51,643 nt of DNA from Gammaproteobacteria bacterium (GCA_028279365.1 JANQNX010000008.1:1-51643), one strand, 5' to 3'; numbered from the stretch's first letter, positions 1 through 9,588 are shown. A program made the numbers and translations. Notes: generated from the letters alone by a model not told the origin.

Positions 1-87
1 GCCGAGGTGGCGGAATTGGTAGACGCGCTAGCTTCAGGTGCTAGTGGGGGTAACCCCGTGGAGGTTCAAGTCCTCTTCTCGGCACCA
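1..87 (+). tRNA. tRNA-Leu (anticodon CAG)
   Basis: A full cloverleaf starts at base 1 and ends with an encoded CCA at 85-87. The acceptor arms GCCGAGG and CTCGGC pair. The D-arm carries GGAATTGGTAGACGCG, as in class II leucine tRNAs, followed by the anticodon loop TTCAGGT, which gives CAG. A long variable arm (GGGGGTAACCCC region) precedes the T-arm GTTCAAGTC. Because the gene begins at the first base, its promoter lies outside the window. No tRNA follows before 185. Confidence 0.97.
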
Positions 88-184
88 TTCTATAATTTAT
101 TTTTTCCCAACTATTTTCTTAACTGTACTGATTGTACGCACATTTGCTGCAAAAGCTTGCGCTTATTGCTTTATTAAGCAACGT

Positions 185-3100
185 TTAATCAAGTGGCACT
201 CGTAAATCCAGCGTATAAGGGTGATCGGGATGCGGAGACTCTAGTGGTATTGTTACCTTATCCTGAGTTTTACCATGAGTGATAAAACGTGCATTGCGCC
301 GCGCCTCAGCTTCATTGGCATTGACCGGGAAGGTATCGTAATTTCGCCCGCCAGGATGCGATACATGATAAGTGCAGCCAGCAATGGATCGTTCATGTTT
401 GCTGTCAACCACATCAAACACTAATGGCACATGCGCTTTAATCGTAGGATGTAAACTCGAATAAGGTTGCCATGCTTTGTAACGAACACCGGCGATGTAG
501 GTGCCTTTAATACCGGTTGGCCTGAGCGGGATTTGTCTGCCATTACAACAGATGCGATAACGCTCGCCTCGCATACCGTGCACACTGACCTGCAAGCGTT
601 CCACCGACGAATCCACATAGCGTGAGGTACCCTGCGTGGAGGATTCTTCCCCGAGAACATGCCACGGTTCCAATGCCGTATGAAAATCAATTTGCATGTG
701 TTCAGAAAACAGGCTGCCTATTTTCGGAAAACGAAACTCTTTAAAGGTATTAAACCATTCCAGTTCCAGCGGGTAGCCAGCTTGGCGTAATTCTCGAATC
801 ACGGTACTGAAATCCTGCCAAACATAATGCGGTAGCATGAAGCGATCGTGTAATTCGGTTCCCCAACGAATTAGCTTACTGTTTTGGGGATGCTGCCAAA
901 ACCATGCGACCAGGGTGCGAATTAATAGTAGCTGCACCAACGACATTTGATAATGCGGCGGCATCTCAAAAGAACGAAATTCCAATAAGCCTTTTCGTCC
1001 GCTGATTGAGTCGGGCGAGTAAAGCTTATCAATACAAAATTCTGCGCGGTGAGTGTTGCCGGTCAGATCAACTAAAAAATTACGTAGTACCCGGTCGACC
1101 AACCATGGCTGTTTCGACTCACCATCGGGTAACATGGCTAGCGCTATTTCCAATTCATATAAATTATCATCTCTGGCCTCATCGACTCGGGGTGCCTGAC
1201 TGGTCGGCCCAATGAATTGACCAGAGAATAGATAAGACAATGACGGGTGCTGTTGCCAATAGGTGATAAAACTTCGTAACAAATCAGGACGACGTAAAAA
1301 CGGACTATCCGTCGGACTCGTGCTACCTAATGTGACATGATTGCCGCCGCCGGTGCCGGAGTGTTTCCCATCCAGCATAAACTTCTCGGTACCAAGTCGT
1401 GTTTGTCTGGCTTCCTCGTAAAGCGTCTCGGTGGTATTCACCAGATCTTCCCAGCTTGACGCAGGATGGATATTGACTTCAATGACACCCGGATCGGGCG
1501 TCACTTGTAACATGTTTAGACGCGGGTCCCAGGGTGGTGGATAGCCTTCTATAGCAATCGCTATGTTGGAGTTGACAGCAATGGTTTCAATTGATTCGAC
1601 CATGGCTAACCACGGTTCGACTTGTTTTAACGGCGGCATGAAAATAAATAACACGCCATCTCGTAATTCAACATTGAGCGCGGTGTGAATCACTTCTTCC
1701 GAGACAGGTGAAACGGCTTTGGTTTTTTTCTGCTTGCTATCAAGTGTCTCTCGTTCATCAAACGGATCGCGTTCCGTCTCAATCTCGCGGTCATCAGCCA
1801 GCTTCCATGGCAAGGAGTCCAGCGGTAGACGATAGCCAAGTGGTGAATCACCCGGGATTAATTCCAGTCGTTCACTTTTCAAAGGCCAGGCGCTGGTCAT
1901 CCAATAACCGGATTTTTTTTCAGACCGCCATTTAATCGGAAGCACATAGCCGACGATACTATCCAGACCATGCCTAAATACTTGTGCAAGGCGCTGACCA
2001 TCGATTTTATTTTCCAGCTTATTATCTTCGGGCGTCGTATTAACCGGCAATTTATCTTCGATATCCTGATAATGCTTTTTATCTTCATAGGCAGGAATAA
2101 TATAGTCAGCTGAAAGCCCCAACGAGTCGGCAAGCTTTTCAATAAACTGCTGCGCGTCATTGATCGTCGATTTGTTTTCATTTTGATCATTCGCAATCAA
2201 CGTATCCTGATGCCATATTGCTTGCTTATCTTTACGCCATATCAAAGATAGTGCCCAACGGGGTAAAGGCTCACCGGGGTACCACTTACTCTGCCCATAA
2301 TGGACAACGCCACCCGGTGCAAATTCTTGTTTTAACCGAAACAGCAGCTGCTCAGCCATCTTTCGTTTATCTTTTCCCAGCGCCGCGTTATTCCACTCGG
2401 CACCTTCCATATCATCAATCGAAACAAAGGTCGGTTCACCACCCATTGTTAATTTGACATCTGCCTGTTCGAGTTCACGATCAACTTGTTCGCCAAGCTT
2501 CATCACCGACTGCCATTGCACCTTATTAAAAGGCAGCGTCACTCTCGGGTCTTCATGAAACCGTTCTACCTTGTTGCTGTGTTTGAATGTGACTTCACAG
2601 GGATCAGTGCTACCGGTGACTGGTGCGGCAGTAAACGGATCGGGGGTACAGGCGAGAGGGATATGACCTTCCCCGGCAAACAAGCCTGAGGTGGGATCCA
2701 GCCCAACCCAACCGGCGCCTGGCAGATACACCTCTGCCCAGGCATGTAAGTCAGTAAAATCCTCAGCCGGGCCTGAGGGTCCATCCAGGGCTTTGACATC
2801 TGACTTCAATTGCACAAGATAGCCAGAGACGAACCGGGCTGCCAAGCCTAAGTGCCGCAGAATCTGGATTAATAACCAGGCACTATCCCGACAAGAACCA
2901 GACTTGATCGACAGCGTTTCTTCACAACTCTGTACGCCAGGCTCCATGCGTACACGATAATCAATTTCACTATTCAGTTTCTGATTAATATCGACCAGAA
3001 AATCGACAATCGCACGCTCGTCAGTGTTAACCTGCTTTACCCATTGTTTAAGACCCTTTTCCTTTTCACGAATTTCAAGATAAGGTAACAAGTCTTTGGC

Positions 3101-3430
3101 GAGGTGTTCGTCATATTGATAGGGATAGGTTTCAAACTCTTCTTCCAGAAAAAAATCGAACGGATTGATCACGGTCATATCCGCAATCAGTTCTACGTTT
3201 ATTTTTACCGCCTTTGTCTTTTCCGGAAAGACAAAACGAGCCAGATAATTACCAAACGGATCCTGCTGCCAATTAATAAAATGCTCTTCTGGCTCTACTT
3301 TGAGCGAATAACTGACAATAGGCGTGCGACACTGTGGCGCCGGTCTCAGTCGAATCACGTGTGGTGATAGCTTGACCAACTTATCAAAGTGGTACTCAGT
3401 GCTATGTTTTAAGGCAACCTGTATCGTCAT
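185..3430 (-). CDS. Transglutaminase-like protein with C-terminal DUF2126 (predicted amidoligase) domain
   Basis: A cytoplasmic protein of about 1081 residues in the COG4196-type family. The N-terminal ~300 residues form a transglutaminase-like fold with an apparent triad: Cys180 in SGSCRDSAW, His229 in DLHAWAEV and Asp245 in GLDPTSG. The rest is DUF2126, predicted in the family literature to be a glutamine-synthetase-like carboxylate-amine ligase. I chose the ATG at 3430 (MTIQVALKHSTEYHF), because relatives begin this way; an upstream in-frame start at 3478 would add 16 atypical residues. Such proteins usually travel with alpha-E, circularly permuted ATP-grasp and Anbu genes. Here an Anbu homologue lies two genes upstream on the same strand, with a BLUF gene between. 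The reaction and substrate are unknown. Confidence 0.9.
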   Translation of the reverse strand: MTIQVALKHSTEYHFDKLVKLSPHVIRLRPAPQCRTPIVSYSLKVEPEEHFINWQQDPFGNYLARFVFPEKTKAVKINVELIADMTVINPFDFFLEEEFETYPYQYDEHLAKDLLPYLEIREKEKGLKQWVKQVNTDERAIVDFLVDINQKLNSEIDYRVRMEPGVQSCEETLSIKSGSCRDSAWLLIQILRHLGLAARFVSGYLVQLKSDVKALDGPSGPAEDFTDLHAWAEVYLPGAGWVGLDPTSGLFAGEGHIPLACTPDPFTAAPVTGSTDPCEVTFKHSNKVERFHEDPRVTLPFNKVQWQSVMKLGEQVDRELEQADVKLTMGGEPTFVSIDDMEGAEWNNAALGKDKRKMAEQLLFRLKQEFAPGGVVHYGQSKWYPGEPLPRWALSLIWRKDKQAIWHQDTLIANDQNENKSTINDAQQFIEKLADSLGLSADYIIPAYEDKKHYQDIEDKLPVNTTPEDNKLENKIDGQRLAQVFRHGLDSIVGYVLPIKWRSEKKSGYWMTSAWPLKSERLELIPGDSPLGYRLPLDSLPWKLADDREIETERDPFDERETLDSKQKKTKAVSPVSEEVIHTALNVELRDGVLFIFMPPLKQVEPWLAMVESIETIAVNSNIAIAIEGYPPPWDPRLNMLQVTPDPGVIEVNIHPASSWEDLVNTTETLYEEARQTRLGTEKFMLDGKHSGTGGGNHVTLGSTSPTDSPFLRRPDLLRSFITYWQQHPSLSYLFSGQFIGPTSQAPRVDEARDDNLYELEIALAMLPDGESKQPWLVDRVLRNFLVDLTGNTHRAEFCIDKLYSPDSISGRKGLLEFRSFEMPPHYQMSLVQLLLIRTLVAWFWQHPQNSKLIRWGTELHDRFMLPHYVWQDFSTVIRELRQAGYPLELEWFNTFKEFRFPKIGSLFSEHMQIDFHTALEPWHVLGEESSTQGTSRYVDSSVERLQVSVHGMRGERYRICCNGRQIPLRPTGIKGTYIAGVRYKAWQPYSSLHPTIKAHVPLVFDVVDSKHERSIAGCTYHVSHPGGRNYDTFPVNANEAEARRNARFITHGKTQDKVTIPLESPHPDHPYTLDLRVPLD

Positions 3431-3540
3431 TGTTTTTAGGTAAGAAAAAACATTTATTTGTAAATCATCCCCATTCAAACAGAATAGAAATCAATTTTGA
3501 TAAAGCTTATCAAGCTTCGCCTGAAAACTTGCCAATTTAT

Positions 3541-3960
3541 TTACCATGTTCCAGACGGTAAGTTTCCATTCGTCTCTGGTTTTCTATAGCTGTTATGTAT
3601 TAAATACTTGAGAAATACCTTCTCCATTGTGATTTCTCTCAACTGATCTTTATAGATGTACCTCATATTCCAACCCGGGAAACGTCTGCTAATTAGCGTG
3701 TCGTCGTGAACATCGATTAATACGCTGTGTCTGCCATCGTGTTGGATATTCTCCATTAACCTGTTTACCTGAACTGTCTCACCTTCGATATACTGGAAAA
3801 AGTGCTCATCCTCGTAATACAAATATCCGGTGATATTAAACTGATAGTTTTTTGTCGTCGCGACTTTTAATAATTGCTCAATAGATTGCCTATCAAAGTC
3901 TATTAATGCTTGGCTCAAATAAATAATACCGGTCAATTCTGGCTTTTGCTTAATGCCCAT
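3541..3960 (-). CDS. Short BLUF-domain blue-light photoreceptor
   Basis: A protein of 139 residues that is almost entirely one BLUF domain (blue light sensing using FAD). All the flavin-pocket residues expected from AppA-type BLUF proteins are present with the right spacing: Tyr14 in IIYLSQ, Asn38, Gln56 in FFQYIEGE, and Trp97/Met99 in PGWNMRY. The ITG and IEGE motifs are also typical. The remaining ~35 C-terminal residues hold no recognisable output domain, so signalling probably goes through a protein partner. It lies between the Anbu gene (upstream) and the transglutaminase/DUF2126 gene (downstream) on the same strand, with gaps of about 80-110 bases. No convincing ribosome site is visible. 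The partner is unknown; the family call is very secure. Confidence 0.93.
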   Translation of the reverse strand: MGIKQKPELTGIIYLSQALIDFDRQSIEQLLKVATTKNYQFNITGYLYYEDEHFFQYIEGETVQVNRLMENIQHDGRHSVLIDVHDDTLISRRFPGWNMRYIYKDQLREITMEKVFLKYLIHNSYRKPETNGNLPSGTW

Positions 3961-4041
3961 ATTAGGTCAGGAATAAACAGCTATGACTGGCTTCACAAAA
4001 TGGAATACTAACTGAGTAAGACAGAGTATCGATTAAAAAGC

Positions 4042-4809
4042 TTAGTTGGGAATATCGTTTTCGGTATCAACCAATGCATTATCCCAATTGTTGCTCCACG
4101 CGATAGGAGGTAAATTGGAAAAGGCATCTTTCAGATTTTCATCCCAGGTACGCTTGAGTTCTCTGAGATAATCACTGTCTTCTTCAAAACGATAGCGTCG
4201 ATTCACCACCAAGCTATCTTTTTCGTAGATTATCACTTCTATCGGTGGGCCCACGGTCAGGTTACTTCGCATCGTGGAGTCCATTGACACCAGGCCACAT
4301 AATGAGGCGGTCTCTAGTGATGTTTCAAGATTGGTAATGCGATCCAGAATCGGTTTACCATATTTACTCTCACCGATTTGTAAATACACCGTATCTTTGG
4401 ACGTTGTAATGTTATTTCCCTGGGGATAGACCAGATAAATCCAGTGTTTGCCCCCCTTGATTTGCCCACCAATAATAAAATTGGCTTCGTAATTGGCACC
4501 GGCCACATTGGCATGCTTTTCCTGTTGCTTGAGGCTGAGTTCACCAATATATTCTGCCGCATCACGCATGTGCGCTACATTCATCAAATTGGTTTCTGCA
4601 CCCTCTTTTATATCCCGTCGAATTTGCGAAAGCACACCTTGCGTGGTCGCCAGATTACCCGAACACATCAAAACAAACTGGCGTTTACCTTCTGCACCAA
4701 ACTGATACATCTTGCTGTAAGTGCTGACATCATCAACCCCGGCATTGGTTCTCGAATCAGAGATAAATACCAGGCCAGAATCAGGAGCTATCGCCACACA
4801 GTAAGTCAT
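4042..4809 (-). CDS. Anbu-type proteasome-like N-terminal nucleophile protease
   Basis: A 255-residue member of the COG3484 / Anbu family (bacterial proteasome-related peptidase). It begins MTYCVAIAPDSGLVFISDSR. After methionine removal Thr2 would be the N-terminal nucleophile, as in proteasome beta subunits, and the segment GLVFISDSRTNAGVDD matches the conserved beta-subunit region with its Asp. Anbu proteins assemble into ring or helical homo-oligomers, and their physiological substrates are not established. Family members typically lie beside transglutaminase, alpha-E and ATP-grasp genes. Only a transglutaminase/DUF2126 gene is present here, with a BLUF gene between. There is no strong Shine-Dalgarno sequence upstream. 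Confidence 0.9.
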   Translation of the reverse strand: MTYCVAIAPDSGLVFISDSRTNAGVDDVSTYSKMYQFGAEGKRQFVLMCSGNLATTQGVLSQIRRDIKEGAETNLMNVAHMRDAAEYIGELSLKQQEKHANVAGANYEANFIIGGQIKGGKHWIYLVYPQGNNITTSKDTVYLQIGESKYGKPILDRITNLETSLETASLCGLVSMDSTMRSNLTVGPPIEVIIYEKDSLVVNRRYRFEEDSDYLRELKRTWDENLKDAFSNLPPIAWSNNWDNALVDTENDIPN

Positions 4810-4997
4810 AATCGTTCGTAGTTAATGAAGAAAAGTTATTACCATTATTCATCCTGCTGAACTATCGTCAAGCGTCTGTTTAAAAAAAACGTCAGTAATC
4901 TGGAAATTATTAAAAATATATAAAATTCAATTAGTTATAAACAGAAAATGTTTGACAAAAACTCATAATTAAGACTTGCAACTAACGTGCAAATCTA

Positions 4998-7900
4998 TTA
5001 TGAATTTTCCAGGATTAGTGTTTTCGCTTGTTTAAAATCCGTTTTACCGCTACCCAGTTTGGGTATGTCTTCTACCTGTATCAACGCTGCAGGAATCATT
5101 AACGGATTTGCGTTGGCTTCCAGCATCGCTTTTTTTATTTCATCCTGTGTTAATGTTTCAGCGATCAACAATACGATTTTTTCACCCTTCTTTTCATCCG
5201 GCAGGTTGACTGCGACTAATTCAAGTTCTGGTTGTTTTAACGCTGTACGAACAGTTTCTTCCACGGCAGTCAGGCTAATCATTTCTCCACCCAGTTTGGC
5301 AAACCGCGAATAGCGATCAACAATAGTTAAGAAACCATCTTCATCAAGGTGGCCTTTATCGCCGGTTTTATACCAGCGTTTATTATCAATATCCGCAATC
5401 ACGTCTGCGGTTTTTTCCGGTTCATCCAGATAACCTAACATTACCTGACTACCACCTATCAATATCAAGCCGTCTTCGCCGGTGGGTAATTGTTCCAGTG
5501 TATCCGGATCGACAATACGAAAACTCGTACCCGGTAATGGCATACCAACCGTACCTAACTTGTTACCGATCTGTACCTGCCAGTAATTCACGTCCATCGC
5601 ATCCGGGATATTGACACTTGCGACTGGCGTCGTCTCGGTCGCGCCATAGCCTTCATAGATACCTTTATTAAACTTCAATTTAAACGCTTCGCGTACATCC
5701 GGGCTGAGTTTCTCTGCACCAGCGACAACGATCCTTAATGACTCCAGCATTAACGGATGAACTCGTTTGTTTTTTATATACAAACGTAAAAAAGTTGAGG
5801 TACCGCAGAAAATGGTCGCGCGGTATTTTGCTATTGCCTTGGCAATATTGACGGCATCGGTCGGATCAGGATGACAAACCATCGGAATCCCCTCTACCAG
5901 AGGCATAAAGGTCGTGACCGTTAAACCAAAGGCATGAAATAACGGCAAACTTGACATCACTACATCAGTATCCTCAGTGTTTAACATATCAGATATCTGT
6001 TTCAGGTTCGCCATGATATTGCGATGACTTAATACGACACCTTTTGGTGTACCTTCACTACCACTAGAAAACAGGATAGCAGCAGGCGTTTCATTGTTTA
6101 CTTTTTTACTGTACAGCAACTTGATAATGCTCGACGGTAACAAGGTCATTGTGATTAAGGTCATTAAACCCGTTGCCTTACTGATCTCTTGCTTTAAGTC
6201 TTCCATGAATAACAGCTGGCAATCAGGAAAGCTTTCATCCAATTCAATACCTTTTTTCGCTAACTTATCCAGAAACTTACGTGAGGTATAAATGCTTTTT
6301 ATCCCGGCTTTTTCAACTGCCGCCTGCAGCGCTGCCTCACTGGCAGTAAAGTTCAGGTTGACGACGGTCTTACCCTTGATTATGGCGGCCATGTTGGCAA
6401 TGCTGCCAACATTGCTGGTCGGTAATAAGAAGCCGATGTTTTGCTCACTGGAATATCGAGCAATTAAACGTGAAAAACAGATCACCGCCGTTAAAAACCG
6501 ATTACCGGTTAATGAACCGGATACGGAATCAGCCGTGACAAGCTCGTTTTTATTACGCTTAACCGTTTCAATCACCGCGTCCCCGATACTGGGTAAGGTT
6601 CGGGTATAGGTCTCCCAGGAATCAATCGATAAATCAAACACGTGTGTTTTTAGTTCATCTGCTTTGGTGTCGATGGGCAGCGTTGAACCAAAAGAAACAA
6701 TAATGTCGTGCTTCACGCCGCTGCTTCTGAGGTTTTTTAGTTTTTCGCTGGAACGGGAAAACCAACTGCCCCAAAGCCCTCTTATATAGAACGGCAAGAT
6801 AACCGCATTGGCCTCTTCTGCAGCCATTTCATAACCGCGTTGAAATTCGGCTAACTGTCCGGTTCGACTGATGGTTCCTTCGGGGAACAAACAAACCACA
6901 TCGCCATAGTTTAAACTTTCATTGATCTCTTTTAAGGCAGAGCGACTGGCAGCACCGGAAATAGGGATGACATTAAAGATGTCCAAAAACCATTTGAGAT
7001 ACCAACGCTCGTAAATGTTGCGAATCATGACGAATCGAATTGGCCTCGGTGATGCCATCTGGATGATACCCCAATCGATCCAACTAATATGATTACCCAA
7101 CATCAATACGCCGCCAGACTCTGGAATATTTCTCAAGCCAAGCACTTTTAAACTATAACGATGACCAATGATGTAACTGACGATAAAACGCACCAGCGAT
7201 TGCGGTAATTTATAAACCGTAAAAATGGTGCCGCCTATTGCAACAACTAATAAGATATTAAACAGACCCAGACTACTCATGCCTAACAAGGCAAAGACCA
7301 CAGTCAGGCCGAGAAAACCCAACATAAAAACATTCTGGATTAAGTTATTGCCGGCCAGGACGCGGCCCAGCTCATCTTCTTCTGCATGGAATTGAATCAG
7401 CGAATTTAATGGGGTCAACAGCAGGCCACCGAACATACCCCATAACAAGAAGTTAATAGCCTGAAGGTAAGGAGAATTCAGTACCGGTAAAATCAATAAA
7501 CAAAACGCAATACCGATCGAACCAATCGGGATAATGCCGGTTTCAATGTGAGTTCTGGAAATACGCCCGGCAATAACCGAACCCACTACAATACCAAACA
7601 CAGCACAGGACAAAGTACCCTGGATCACGACCGCGTTGGTGATGGCCATGGTGTCTTTGGCGTAAGCTGGAAAAGCCGCAATCATCACTTGCGATACTGC
7701 CCAGAATAGCGACAAACCGATAATCGATAGAAAGATCACCTCTCTATCAAATATCGTGCGCAAGTTATTCTTCAAGTATTGTCCGCTACGGTAAGCTTTG
7801 AGATCAAACGTCATGGTTTCATCCACATTCTGTGTCTTGGGTAAGCGATAAGCGAACGCTAATTCCACAATACTAAATAACACTAGCGCCCAGCCAATCG

Positions 7901-8447
7901 GCGCAATATTTTTTAACAATGTAGACGTATCCTGATATGTCACATCAATCAAGAAGTGTTCAAACAAGACCGAGAATAAAAAAATACCTGCGAGGATTGC
8001 GATGGTCGTCGTCGCCTGAACCAGTCCATTAGCACTGGCTAAATTATTTTTTCCCACCAGCTCTTTGATAAAACCGTATTTTGAAGGTGAATAAAACGCG
8101 CTTTGTAACGCTAACAAAAATGTCATCGCAAAAGCCGGCCAAAACCAACCCAAGTAATAAAACAGGGTAATACAGAGCGTGACGCCTACTGCTACCCAGG
8201 CAGTGATGCGTATCATCTGACTCTTGGGATATTTATCCGAGCAAAAACCGGCGGGAGAGATTAATAAAATGAATGGCAGCAGGATCAACGCATTAACAAT
8301 GGCGGTCAGGATGATCTGTTCCTGGCCATCATAAATTTTAAATACCGTGTTCTGGATGGTTATTTTGTGGCCGAGATCGACAAAGGCATTTAAAAACACG
8401 ACTACGATATAAGGCAGAAAACCGTTAATTTTGAACAGGTATTTCAT
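4998..8447 (-). CDS. aas: Trifunctional lysophospholipid transporter / 2-acyl-GPE acyltransferase / acyl-ACP synthetase
   Basis: An 1149-residue inner-membrane protein that joins three activities encoded separately as lplT and aas in E. coli. Residues ~1-420 are a 12-helix MFS transporter resembling LplT. Residues ~430-620 are a PlsC-type acyltransferase with the HX4D motif (His453, Asp458 in GNHISWIDWG) and FPEGT at 521-525. Residues ~640-1149 are an AMP-binding adenylate-forming enzyme with the ATP loop FSSGSEGTPKG near 793-803 and the late motif YKTGDKG. Together they flip lysophosphatidylethanolamine inward and reacylate it with acyl-ACP. The start is supported by AAGGAG nine bases upstream of ATG. 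The gene is divergent from the XRE regulator, which might control it. The fusion arrangement is common in this family. Confidence 0.93.
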   Translation of the reverse strand: MKYLFKINGFLPYIVVVFLNAFVDLGHKITIQNTVFKIYDGQEQIILTAIVNALILLPFILLISPAGFCSDKYPKSQMIRITAWVAVGVTLCITLFYYLGWFWPAFAMTFLLALQSAFYSPSKYGFIKELVGKNNLASANGLVQATTTIAILAGIFLFSVLFEHFLIDVTYQDTSTLLKNIAPIGWALVLFSIVELAFAYRLPKTQNVDETMTFDLKAYRSGQYLKNNLRTIFDREVIFLSIIGLSLFWAVSQVMIAAFPAYAKDTMAITNAVVIQGTLSCAVFGIVVGSVIAGRISRTHIETGIIPIGSIGIAFCLLILPVLNSPYLQAINFLLWGMFGGLLLTPLNSLIQFHAEEDELGRVLAGNNLIQNVFMLGFLGLTVVFALLGMSSLGLFNILLVVAIGGTIFTVYKLPQSLVRFIVSYIIGHRYSLKVLGLRNIPESGGVLMLGNHISWIDWGIIQMASPRPIRFVMIRNIYERWYLKWFLDIFNVIPISGAASRSALKEINESLNYGDVVCLFPEGTISRTGQLAEFQRGYEMAAEEANAVILPFYIRGLWGSWFSRSSEKLKNLRSSGVKHDIIVSFGSTLPIDTKADELKTHVFDLSIDSWETYTRTLPSIGDAVIETVKRNKNELVTADSVSGSLTGNRFLTAVICFSRLIARYSSEQNIGFLLPTSNVGSIANMAAIIKGKTVVNLNFTASEAALQAAVEKAGIKSIYTSRKFLDKLAKKGIELDESFPDCQLLFMEDLKQEISKATGLMTLITMTLLPSSIIKLLYSKKVNNETPAAILFSSGSEGTPKGVVLSHRNIMANLKQISDMLNTEDTDVVMSSLPLFHAFGLTVTTFMPLVEGIPMVCHPDPTDAVNIAKAIAKYRATIFCGTSTFLRLYIKNKRVHPLMLESLRIVVAGAEKLSPDVREAFKLKFNKGIYEGYGATETTPVASVNIPDAMDVNYWQVQIGNKLGTVGMPLPGTSFRIVDPDTLEQLPTGEDGLILIGGSQVMLGYLDEPEKTADVIADIDNKRWYKTGDKGHLDEDGFLTIVDRYSRFAKLGGEMISLTAVEETVRTALKQPELELVAVNLPDEKKGEKIVLLIAETLTQDEIKKAMLEANANPLMIPAALIQVEDIPKLGSGKTDFKQAKTLILENS

Positions 8448-8577
8448 TTCAGATGTCTCCTTGCATAGACCAACAGTTTCACTACAGACTAGTAACAGGT
8501 ATTAATTTAAACAACTTATATTGCTGATGTCGCATTTTTATGGTCTAGTAGTATCATTTTTCTATACTGACAAATAT

Positions 8578-9324
8578 ATGGCACAGTCAACTCATCTGAT
8601 TCACACCCTTAAAAAAGCACTAAAGGCACACGGTCTGACTTACAGAGACATTGCCAAGAAGATTGATCTATCCGAAGCCAGTATAAAACGCATGTTCTCA
8701 GAAAAGAACTTCACATTAAAACGGCTTGAGCAATTATGTCACTGCATGGAACTGGAATTATCTGACTTGTTGAGACTAATGAATGAAGAAGAAAAACACC
8801 TGACTCAATTAAGTGAGGCGCAGGAAAAAGACATTGCCGAAGATTTAACCCTGTTGCTAGTCACCGTATGTGTGTTAAATCGTTGGAGCCTTAATGAAAT
8901 CATCACGCACTATAAGATAAATGAGACCGAGTGCATTCAATACCTGGCCAGACTGGATAGATTAAAAATTATTGAGCTGTTGCCAAAGAATAAAATCAAA
9001 TTATTAGTCGCATCAAACTTTAGCTGGCGAGAGGATGGGCCAATACAGCGTTTCTTTCAACAAAGGGTTGAACGCGATTTCTTTAACAGTCGATTTAACA
9101 AATCAAATGAAAGACTAATTGTCATCAACGGCATGCTGGCGAATAACTCTTTCGCGGTATTCGAGAAAAAGTTAGAAAAACTAGTAAAGGAGTTTAATGA
9201 ACTTAACGATGCCGATTCAGGCCTAAGTCTGGACGAGCGCTTCGGTACAACGGTAGTAATGGCAATGCGGCATTGGGAATACGGGCTATTTGAACATTTA
9301 CGTAAAACAGCATCTGATAAATAG
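8578..9324 (+). CDS. XRE-family helix-turn-helix transcriptional regulator
   Basis: A 248-residue protein. An N-terminal XRE/Cro-type HTH (~residues 5-65) is recognisable in LTYRDIAKKIDLSEASIKRM, followed by KRLEQLCHCMELELSDLL. The remaining ~180 residues are a helical C-terminal region I cannot assign to a family. I start it at ATG 8578 (MAQSTHL); an in-frame TTG at 8521 would add 19 residues that look like promoter sequence. It is transcribed away from the aas-like gene and toward the TonB receptor, so it could regulate either. A decayed copy of its last third lies at 17091-17244, at the other end of the receptor/exoprotein cluster. Confidence 0.85.
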   Translation: MAQSTHLIHTLKKALKAHGLTYRDIAKKIDLSEASIKRMFSEKNFTLKRLEQLCHCMELELSDLLRLMNEEEKHLTQLSEAQEKDIAEDLTLLLVTVCVLNRWSLNEIITHYKINETECIQYLARLDRLKIIELLPKNKIKLLVASNFSWREDGPIQRFFQQRVERDFFNSRFNKSNERLIVINGMLANNSFAVFEKKLEKLVKEFNELNDADSGLSLDERFGTTVVMAMRHWEYGLFEHLRKTASDK

Positions 9325-9388
9325 TTCAAGTAAAAATTTATCAAAAATATAGCAGTTACTAAAGTCGAGTTTTCATAGTTAATAAATA

Positions 9389-9407
9389 GCGGCCCCAGAG
9401 GGGCCGC
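9389..9407. other. GC-rich perfect hairpin between XRE gene and TonB receptor gene
   Basis: GCGGCCCC, a three-base AGA loop, then GGGGCCGC gives eight uninterrupted base pairs in an AT-rich intergenic region. It follows the XRE stop codon by about 65 bases. Neither strand has an adjacent T-run, so it is not a canonical intrinsic terminator. It may still terminate or stabilise the XRE transcript. Confidence 0.6.
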
Positions 9408-9412
9408 CACCT

Positions 9413-9532
9413 CAAAAAACACCCTGTGATATACCTTTAGACGCAAAAGTCACAGGGTGTCAATGAAGAAAAAAATTCTTAGTTTTTAATATTTTGCTGG
9501 TTTATTTAGCAATATTTATAACCATTACTTTC
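9413..9532 (-). ncRNA. Candidate Fur-controlled small RNA, divergent from the TonB receptor
   Basis: Read on the minus strand, the palindromic Fur box also contains TTGTAA (9567-9562), a 17-base spacer and TATCAT (9544-9539). This predicts a start near 9532. The transcript would contain a small bulged hairpin (ATATTGCT...AGCAAAATAT, ~9489-9518), an AU-rich single-stranded stretch, and then an 11-base-pair stem ACACCCTGTGA/TCACAGGGTGT (9460-9419). That stem runs directly into a T-tract (9419-9414), the form of an intrinsic terminator on this strand. The length would be about 119 nt. The only reading frame is a seven-codon one without a ribosome site. The layout resembles Fur-repressed, Hfq-dependent RNAs such as RyhB, but I see no convincing RyhB sequence identity. 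This is inference from the promoter and terminator. Confidence 0.35.
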
Positions 9533-9567
9533 TTGTAAATGATAATAATAATGATTATTATTTACAA
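9533..9567. promoter_or_regulatory. Strong palindromic Fur box overlapping a two-way promoter
   Basis: The 35-base near-perfect inverted repeat runs from TTGTAAATGATAATA to its mirror TATTATTTACAA; 15 of 17 positions are symmetric. Its core GATAATAATAATGATTATT matches 16 of 19 positions of the classical Fur consensus. On the plus strand TTGTAA (9533-9538), a 17-base spacer and TATTAT (9556-9561) form a promoter inside the box, so Fur binding would block RNA polymerase. The receptor start codon is 21 bases beyond the box. Confidence 0.88.
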
Positions 9568-9588
9568 ATCTTATTTTTGTTATTTCCA

